A stretch of 5,463 bases of DNA from the NCBI GenBank assembly GCA_018384835.1, contig JAHAYB010000160.1:1-5463 (forward strand). The letters run 5' to 3'. Positions 1 through 5,463 of the stretch are shown piece by piece (positions within the stretch are counted from its first letter, which is position 1; the number at the start of each line of letters is the position of its first letter). The stretch comes from Comamonas sp. (lineage in GTDB: Bacteria > Pseudomonadota > Gammaproteobacteria > Burkholderiales > Burkholderiaceae_C). Under the pieces are notes generated by a model. The model was not told the DNA's origin and ran no database searches. It saw only the letters and a list, made by a program, of their open reading frames with translations. A program made the translations under genes and the position numbers.

Positions 1-1530
1 GTAGCGTTGGTCACTTCTGGCCCCGGCCTGACCAACGCTGTGACTGGCATTGCCACGGCTTACACCGACAGCATCCCCATGGTGGTGATTGCTGGGCAAA
101 CGGCCACTAACTACATCGGTACAGATGCTTTCCAAGAATGCGACACCGTGGGCATTACCCGCCCCATCGTCAAGCACAACTTCCTGGTCAAAGACGTGCG
201 CGATTTGGCCGACACCATGAAGAAAGCCTTCCACATTGCCAGTACAGGCCGCCCCGGCCCAGTGGTGGTGGATATTCCAAAGGATGTGTCCTTCCATAAG
301 GTGGCTTATAGCGGCTACCCCGAGAGCGTCTCCATGCGCTCTTACAACCCGGTGAAGAAAGGCCACTCTGGCCAGATTCGCAAGGCACTGCAACTGCTGC
401 TGTCCGCCAAGCGCCCTTATATCTATACCGGCGGCGGTGTGCTGCTGGGCGAAGCCTGCCAAGAGCTGCGTACCTTGGTGGATATGCTGGGCTTTCCCAT
501 TACCCACACCCTGATGGGCTTGGGTGCTTACCCCGCCAGCGACAAAAAATTCCTGGGTATGTTGGGGATGCACGGCACGATGGAAGCCAACAACACCATG
601 CAAAACTGCGACGTGTTGCTGGCCGTAGGGGCGCGTTTTGACGACCGGGTGATTGGCAACCCCAAGCACTTCCTCTCTACCGAGCGAAAAATCATCCATA
701 TTGATGTGGACCCCTCCGTCATCTCCAAGCGCGTGCGCGTGGATGTGCCCATCGTCGGTGATGTGAAAGAGGTGCTGACCGAACTCATCGCCATGATTGA
801 GGAAACCACCCAGCGCCCCGACTCTGGAGCCTTGGCCGCCTGGTGGGAGCAGATTGAAGCCTGGCGCAGCCGCGACTGCCTGAAGTACGACCGTAGCAAT
901 GGCGACGGCAAAGTCATCAAGCCCCAGTATGTGGTGGATACCCTGTGGAATATGGTCAAGGACGGGGATGTGTACGTCACCTCTGACGTAGGCCAGCACC
1001 AGATGTGGGCGGCGCAGTACTACCGCTTTGAAGAGCCGCGCCGCTGGATTAACTCCGGTGGCCTGGGCACTATGGGCGTGGGCTTGCCCTATGCCATGGG
1101 CATCAAGCTGGCCAAGCCTGACGCGGAAGTGTTCTGCATTACTGGCGAAGGCTCTATCCAGATGAATATCCAGGAGCTGGCCACCTGCTTCCAGTACAAC
1201 ACGCCGGTGATTATTTGTGCTCTGAACAACCGCTACTTGGGCATGGTGCGCCAGTGGCAGGAAATTGAGTACGCAGGCCGCTACAGCCACAGCTATATGG
1301 ACTCGCTGCCTGACTTCGTCAAGCTGGCCGAGGCGTATGGCCACGCAGGCTTCAAAATTGAAGACCCCACCAAAGTGCAATGGGCTTTGCAGGAAGCGCG
1401 GCGCATTGTGCGTGAAGAGGGCAAATGCGTCTTCCTTGACTTCCGTACCGACCCAACGGAAAACGTCTTCCCCATGGTGCAAGCCGGTAAAGGTATTACT
1501 GAAATGCTGCTGGGCAAAGAGGATTTATAA
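1..1530 (+). CDS. ilvI: Acetolactate synthase large subunit, 5'-truncated by window edge
   Basis: Catalytic subunit of acetohydroxyacid synthase, a cytoplasmic ThDP-, FAD- and Mg-dependent enzyme that condenses two pyruvates to 2-acetolactate, or pyruvate with 2-oxobutyrate to 2-aceto-2-hydroxybutyrate, in Val/Leu/Ile synthesis. The frame is open from base 1, so the gene begins upstream; 509 residues are visible and, compared with E. coli IlvI (574), roughly 75-85 N-terminal residues, including the catalytic Glu, lie outside. Seen (visible-residue numbers): TSGPGLTN 5-12, DAFQE 42-46, GRPGPVVVDIPKD 83-95 ending the PYR domain, RFDDR 212-216 of the FAD/central domain, and the ThDP motif GEG 382-384 followed 24 residues later by NN 409-410. 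RQWQE (Trp419) is the conserved Trp targeted by AHAS herbicides in other species. GEG replaces the textbook GDG; from memory of the family this is common in beta/gamma-proteobacterial IlvI and not a defect. Followed by ilvH after 172 nt. Confidence 0.97.
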   Translation, partial: VALVTSGPGLTNAVTGIATAYTDSIPMVVIAGQTATNYIGTDAFQECDTVGITRPIVKHNFLVKDVRDLADTMKKAFHIASTGRPGPVVVDIPKDVSFHKVAYSGYPESVSMRSYNPVKKGHSGQIRKALQLLLSAKRPYIYTGGGVLLGEACQELRTLVDMLGFPITHTLMGLGAYPASDKKFLGMLGMHGTMEANNTMQNCDVLLAVGARFDDRVIGNPKHFLSTERKIIHIDVDPSVISKRVRVDVPIVGDVKEVLTELIAMIEETTQRPDSGALAAWWEQIEAWRSRDCLKYDRSNGDGKVIKPQYVVDTLWNMVKDGDVYVTSDVGQHQMWAAQYYRFEEPRRWINSGGLGTMGVGLPYAMGIKLAKPDAEVFCITGEGSIQMNIQELATCFQYNTPVIICALNNRYLGMVRQWQEIEYAGRYSHSYMDSLPDFVKLAEAYGHAGFKIEDPTKVQWALQEARRIVREEGKCVFLDFRTDPTENVFPMVQAGKGITEMLLGKEDL

Positions 1531-1569
1531 GCACCCGCTTGACCGCCTTGGCATTCAGCATTCACCCCC

Positions 1570-1626
1570 AGCAGGGGCGGCAAACCCGGCGAACCCGGCA
1601 CAACTGCGCTAACGCCCCTGCTTTTT
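1570..1626 (+). terminator. Terminator-like stem-loop inside the ilvI-ilvH gap
   Basis: Perfect 10-bp inverted repeat: AGCAGGGGCG at 1570-1579 pairs with CGCCCCTGCT at 1613-1622, directly followed by T-run 1622-1626 and then gaag. The 33-nt loop contains a near-perfect 9-bp tandem repeat (aaacccggc/gaacccggc, 1582-1599). A GC-rich stem plus a U-run is the form of an intrinsic terminator, but the loop is long and the U-run short, so partial termination, attenuation or mRNA 3'-end protection of ilvI are all possible. Its place between the two subunit genes of one enzyme suggests it could set their ratio. No leader peptide with runs of branched-chain codons was recognised beside it. Confidence 0.55.
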
Positions 1627-1684
1627 GAAGAATCTATTGCCTGCCAAGCCGCCCGCTTACCGGTGTGCGGGGAGGGCAGCAAGA

Positions 1685-1692
1685 AGAGGAAG
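1685..1692 (+). promoter_or_regulatory. Ribosome binding site of ilvH
   Basis: AGAGGAAG lies upstream of the ATG at 1703, with the AGGA core ending 12 nt before it. The spacing is slightly long, but this purine stretch together with the conserved MKHIIAVLIEN N-terminus decides the ilvH start. The frame stays open further upstream to a TTG at 1625, but that extension has no family similarity. Confidence 0.6.
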
Positions 1693-1702
1693 CATATTCA
1701 TC

Positions 1703-3272
<1,570 letters not shown>

Positions 3273-3301
3273 GAGCTGCTAAGACCCCCACGCAACAGCA
3301 A

Positions 3302-3349
3302 AACACCCCAAAGGCAGGATGAATGTCCGGCCTTTGGGGTGTTGTTTTT
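3302..3349 (+). terminator. Strong intrinsic terminator after ilvC, probably bidirectional
   Basis: A perfect 14-bp inverted repeat (AACACCCCAAAGGC at 3302-3315, GCCTTTGGGGTGTT at 3330-3343) with a 14-nt loop, followed by G and T5 (3345-3349). On the minus strand the same hairpin is followed by TTTT, so it can also stop the converging nnrS/DUF2249 transcript, whose last stop codon lies only 7 nt beyond the T-run. It separates two convergent units. Confidence 0.9.
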
Positions 3350-3355
3350 GCACTC

Positions 3356-3631
3356 TTAACCGCAAGAGCCGCAGCAATGGCCTGCTGCCGCAGCGGCCTT
3401 CATATCTTGGCTTTGCTTGGTGATTACCACCTGCCACACATCAGGGCCGGCCTGGTTATAAGCCCACTGCAACTGGCCAGGAGCGCGTGCTTCCAGCTGA
3501 AAGCGCAGCGGCACAGGGTCATGGTCATTGACCAGGGTGAAAGACTGGCCAGTCTCTAGCGCATCAAACATGCCAAAAATCTGCACATGGCGCTGGCGCG
3601 GCTCCATCGTGCGGACATCAATCGTAGTCAT
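3356..3631 (-). CDS. DUF2249 domain protein with C-terminal cysteine tail
   Basis: A 91-aa cytoplasmic protein made almost entirely of one DUF2249 domain. Family hallmarks seen: IDVRTMEPRQRH at 4-15, IFGMFDAL at 18-25, and the core NDHDPVPLRFQ at 35-45 with Asp36, His37, Asp38 and Pro39, then GPDVWQVVI at 62-70. The biochemical function of the family is not established; such genes often sit near NnrS, NO reductase, hemerythrin and nitrite-reductase genes, and the neighbour here fits that. After the domain comes an alanine stretch (79-83) and the ending GHCCGSCG (84-91), with Cys86, Cys87 and Cys90 plus His85. That arrangement could bind metal or do thiol chemistry (inference). The start is set by an AGGAG Shine-Dalgarno 8 nt upstream. 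It lies 71 nt downstream of nnrS on the same strand, so cotranscription is probable. Confidence 0.88.
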   Translation of the reverse strand: MTTIDVRTMEPRQRHVQIFGMFDALETGQSFTLVNDHDPVPLRFQLEARAPGQLQWAYNQAGPDVWQVVITKQSQDMKAAAAAGHCCGSCG

Positions 3632-3639
3632 AGGGATAA

Positions 3640-3644
3640 CTCCT
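3640..3644 (-). promoter_or_regulatory. Ribosome binding site of the DUF2249 gene
   Basis: Minus-strand AGGAG lies 8 nt before the ATG at 3631. It is a near-ideal Shine-Dalgarno, unlike the nnrS start, and suggests this small gene is translated efficiently in its own right. Confidence 0.8.
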
Positions 3645-3702
3645 TTTCAAATAAAAAAACGTGAATCAATAGGATGGGATAGATGGGGCAAAGCCATGGC
3701 GA

Positions 3703-4917
3703 TTAGCCATCTTTGCCATCCAAACGGCTGCGCAGCAACCAAGGGGTGTACACCCACAGGTAAAGCGCAAAACCTAGCGCCCACAAGGTGGCTGAAATCT
3801 CCAGCGCACGCACATAAGCAGCGGGCAGTGCAATCGGCAATAGCACCCGCACCACGGCGGCCAGTAGTACCAAGGCATAGGCCAGCGCTTCCGTGCGCGA
3901 GGCGATAAGGGGGCGACCCGTGTGCCCACGAGCGGTGCGCGTCATCATGCCGATAATCAAGCCGCCAACCACCCCAATGGCTAGGGCGTGAAGGGCAAAA
4001 CTCTGCGCTACTAGCCCTAGCGCTGCCGCCGCTAGCAGGGCAAAGCCCAGCGCCATCCAGGCATAGGACAGGTGCAGCACCCACAAAATCGGGCGTTTGA
4101 GGGTGACCCACGGACTCCAGCGGTACAGGCGCAGCGCGTGCAGCAATGCCGCCGCAGCGCTAAAGACGGCTACGACCACCCCAGGCGCGGCAAATACCCA
4201 TAGCAGCATGGTGAGGGCGGTGCTAGCCAGCACCGCTAGCTCTAGCGGGCGGGAGCTGGCAATGACCAAGCCGGGGGTTACGTTTTTGGTAAAGAGGGGC
4301 AGAACGCGACCGGTAATCAGCGTGACCACCACCAGCACCAAGCCCAGTTGGGCGTAGAGCGCGTGCAAAGCCCCGGCCTCTTGCCCCCGCATAGTGCAGA
4401 GGTGAAAGACCGCATTGGCCGCTGCCATTAACAGCAGCAAGCCCATGAGTGGCATATTGCGCTTGTTATTGGCTTGCAGTAGCACCCGCATCAGTAATAG
4501 CGCCACAGCGGGCAATAGCACTATATCGAGCACGAAAAACACGCTGTACGGAGCCAGCACTGCTGCCAGCCGCGCCGCTAGCCATAGCAGCACCAAAGCG
4601 CCTAAAACGCCGCCGCGTGGGGTATCGAGCCCCGTCCAAGCGCGAACAGCGGTCAGTAAAAAGCCCGCTACTACCGTCCCGGCAAAGCCAAACAGCATCT
4701 CATGGCCGTGCCACAGCAGCGCGGGCATGGGCAGTGCCCAAGGCATATAGCCTAAAAACACCGCAATCCACAGCGGCACACTGACGCAAGCGAGCAGGGC
4801 TGAAAGCAGATAAAAAGGCCGAAACCCCAAGCGCAGCACAGGCCAGCCGGGTAAAGCAGCGGGGCTGGCAGCGCTAGGGCTGGCAACAGAAGAGGGGGAG
4901 GTGCGAGGCTCAGTCAT
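3703..4917 (-). CDS. nnrS: NnrS family haem/copper membrane protein
   Basis: Polytopic inner-membrane protein of the NnrS family; characterised members bind haem and copper and protect cells against nitric oxide or accompany denitrification. From the ATG at 4917 it is 404 aa, the usual family size. A Ser/Ala/Pro-rich N-terminus (about 6-23) precedes the conserved LRLGFRPFYL at 28-37. Next come WHGHEMLFGF at 69-78 with His70 and His72, NNKRN at 150-154, Asn168/His172, GRVLPLFT at 203-210, RPILWVLHLSYAW at 275-287, and MMTRTARGHTGRPL at 324-337 with His332. Hydrophobic stretches suggest about 11-12 membrane segments. Conserved His residues are candidate haem/metal ligands (inference). The start is uncertain: in-frame ATGs at 4929 and 5043 also exist, none with a clear Shine-Dalgarno. 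The 5043 start would add a hydrophilic, family-unlike stretch. Leu CTA codons and CTAG are much commoner than in the ilv genes. No full FNR/NnrR-type box was found upstream. Confidence 0.92.
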   Translation of the reverse strand: MTEPRTSPSSVASPSAASPAALPGWPVLRLGFRPFYLLSALLACVSVPLWIAVFLGYMPWALPMPALLWHGHEMLFGFAGTVVAGFLLTAVRAWTGLDTPRGGVLGALVLLWLAARLAAVLAPYSVFFVLDIVLLPAVALLLMRVLLQANNKRNMPLMGLLLLMAAANAVFHLCTMRGQEAGALHALYAQLGLVLVVVTLITGRVLPLFTKNVTPGLVIASSRPLELAVLASTALTMLLWVFAAPGVVVAVFSAAAALLHALRLYRWSPWVTLKRPILWVLHLSYAWMALGFALLAAAALGLVAQSFALHALAIGVVGGLIIGMMTRTARGHTGRPLIASRTEALAYALVLLAAVVRVLLPIALPAAYVRALEISATLWALGFALYLWVYTPWLLRSRLDGKDG

Positions 4918-5055
4918 AGGCGGCAGCATAGCGATTGGTGAAAAAGCCCAAAAAAAATGCGTATAAGCAGCCCGCTGCCTTTGGCCTAGCTGCAATGCCT
5001 TGCCCTGCTTGTGGTGTAGCGCTCTGCCGCCCTCTGTTGCCATAGGTAAAAGCCC

Positions 5056-5061
5056 TACAAT
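5056..5061 (+). promoter_or_regulatory. Probable -10 element for the cobalamin-riboswitch transcript
   Basis: TACAAT matches the sigma70 -10 consensus closely. A transcript starting about 7 nt downstream would begin at about 5068, exactly where the riboswitch P1 stem starts. The -35 is poor: TCTGTT at the ideal 17-nt spacing, while a better TTGCCA (5037-5042) is only 13 nt away. Support therefore comes mainly from position. Confidence 0.4.
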
Positions 5062-5068
5062 TGCCCGC

Positions 5069-5290
5069 TTTGGTGCTCATCAGGCTGCTCTGGCCTGATA
5101 GTTAAACGGGAAACATGGCCGCCCGCTGCCCTTGCCGCAAGCAGGCGCTGCATGTACTGCCCCCGCAACAGTGTGCGTACCTACACACCCCTCGCTTTTG
5201 CACGCAAGCCACTGCTATCCCTAGTACCCCTAGCGCGATGGTGGGAAGGCCCGCGAAGGGTGTGGTGCGCCAGTCTGGATACCGGCCAAA
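5069..5290 (+). promoter_or_regulatory. Cobalamin (B12) riboswitch aptamer
   Basis: An mRNA leader element that binds a cobalamin and represses the downstream gene when B12 is plentiful. Conserved blocks appear in the right order and spacing: GTTAAACGGGAAAC at 5101-5114, CTGCCCCCGCAAC at 5157-5169, GCCACTG at 5208-5214, GGGAAGGC at 5243-5250, and the B12 box GCCAGTCTGGATACCGGCC at 5269-5287. The closing P1 helix can be drawn as TTTGG (5069-5073) with CCAAA (5286-5290). The full set of blocks fits the large cobalamin riboswitch class typical of proteobacteria; ligand preference (adenosyl- or methyl/hydroxo-cobalamin) cannot be read safely by eye. It lies divergently from nnrS and upstream of a signal-peptide-bearing gene. 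The short open frames crossing it on both strands are not genes. Confidence 0.93.
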
Positions 5291-5398
5291 AACAGTTCCA
5301 GCCCTGTCTTTCTGCACCTGAACGCAGCAGCGGGCGCGGCTGGTGTGCAGCGTGGGTTGTGGCGGGGTCGCCGCAGCTCCTCGAACCTTTCTTGTCTC
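5291..5398 (+). other. Expression platform / leader between riboswitch and coding start
   Basis: These 108 nt hold several possible helices: CCAGCC 5298-5303 with GGCTGG 5338-5343; CTGCAC 5312-5317 with GTGCAG 5345-5350, nested poorly with the first so that the two may compete; and an 8-bp stem with two G-U pairs and a further wobble, 5357-5364 with 5369-5376 (loop GGGT). None is followed by a T-run, so a transcription terminator is not evident and control at translation is more likely (inference). The last 22 nt before the ATG are pyrimidine-rich and lack a Shine-Dalgarno. Confidence 0.5.
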
Positions 5399-5463
5399 AT
5401 GCAAAAAAAATCTTTGTCTTTGGCGCAGCGCCTGGGCTTGTCCCTGTCTGCCGCCTGTGCCTT
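5399..5463 (+). CDS. Riboswitch-controlled secreted/outer-membrane protein, N-terminus only (possible TonB-dependent B12 receptor)
   Basis: Only 21 codons are visible before the window ends: MQKKSLSLAQRLGLSLSAAC and an Ala. A short Lys-containing n-region followed by a hydrophobic, small-residue stretch is a typical Sec signal-peptide beginning, so the product is exported. With a cobalamin riboswitch directly upstream, the commonest gene in proteobacteria is a TonB-dependent outer-membrane receptor such as BtuB; a periplasmic B12-binding protein or other exported protein remains possible. The symbol is left empty because no diagnostic part of the protein is present. The ATG has no Shine-Dalgarno within 20 nt, and no other ATG/GTG start in this frame is seen nearby, so the start rests on the signal-peptide pattern. 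Confidence 0.7.
   Translation, partial: MQKKSLSLAQRLGLSLSAACA

Noticed and set aside
1144..1152. GEG instead of GDG in the ThDP motif of IlvI as an inactivating change
   Set aside because: The following residues and the NN 24 positions later are intact, and GEG is, to my knowledge, a normal lineage variant in proteobacterial IlvI.
3664..3669. TTGATT on the minus strand before the DUF2249 gene as an FNR/Dnr box
   Set aside because: Only one half-site is present; the second half expected after 4 nt reads GTTTT, not ATCAA.
3323..4784. Plus-strand open frames opposite DUF2249 and nnrS
   Set aside because: Low-complexity Ala/Ser/Thr/Arg translations that shadow the minus-strand genes; no motifs or RBS.
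4930..5043. N-terminal extension of NnrS starting at 5043
   Set aside because: The added residues are hydrophilic and unlike the family, there is no RBS, and the extension reaches into the divergent promoter spacer; 4917 (or 4929) gives the family length.
5102..5404. Short open frames on both strands across 5102-5404 as small genes
   Set aside because: They cover the conserved riboswitch blocks, have Cys/Ala/Arg-rich random-looking composition and no RBS.

Overview
The window looks like a chromosomal segment of a Burkholderiales betaproteobacterium, most likely a Comamonadaceae-type organism. This rests on the sequence character of IlvI, IlvH and IlvC, the moderately high GC, the separate ilvI-ilvH-ilvC cluster, and an NnrS/DUF2249 pair of the kind found in respiratorily versatile proteobacteria. 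The genus cannot be fixed from the sequence alone.

Positions 1-3349 (+ strand) hold branched-chain amino-acid biosynthesis genes. They are the 3' part of ilvI (acetolactate synthase large subunit, cut by the left edge), ilvH (its valine-sensing regulatory subunit) and ilvC (ketol-acid reductoisomerase). IlvI/IlvH make acetolactate or acetohydroxybutyrate, and IlvC converts these to the dihydroxy acids leading to valine, leucine and isoleucine. Two details stand out. A 172-nt ilvI-ilvH gap carries a terminator-like stem-loop with a U-run, and a T-rich repeat lies just before ilvC. A strong 14-bp hairpin with a T-run closes the cluster at 3302-3349 and also faces the converging genes.

Positions 3356-4917 (- strand) hold two genes transcribed toward the ilv cluster: nnrS, a polytopic haem/copper membrane protein linked to nitric-oxide tolerance and denitrification, then a small DUF2249 protein with a Cys-rich tail. 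The spacing (71 nt) and shared strand suggest one transcript serving NO or respiratory stress. CTAG, absent by eye from the ilv half, is frequent in this half.

Positions 4918-5463 hold the divergent intergenic region. A probable -10 element (5056-5061) is followed at the expected distance by a well-conserved cobalamin riboswitch (about 5069-5290), then a ~108-nt structured segment and the first 21 codons of a + strand gene encoding a signal peptide. The gene is cut by the right edge. A B12-regulated outer-membrane TonB-dependent receptor (BtuB-like) is the likeliest product, but this is inferred from riboswitch plus signal peptide only.

I see no mobile element, CRISPR array, tRNA or rRNA. 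Most of the window is ordinary; the points most worth checking are the riboswitch with its unusual start region, the hairpin inside the ilv operon, and the DUF2249 Cys tail.
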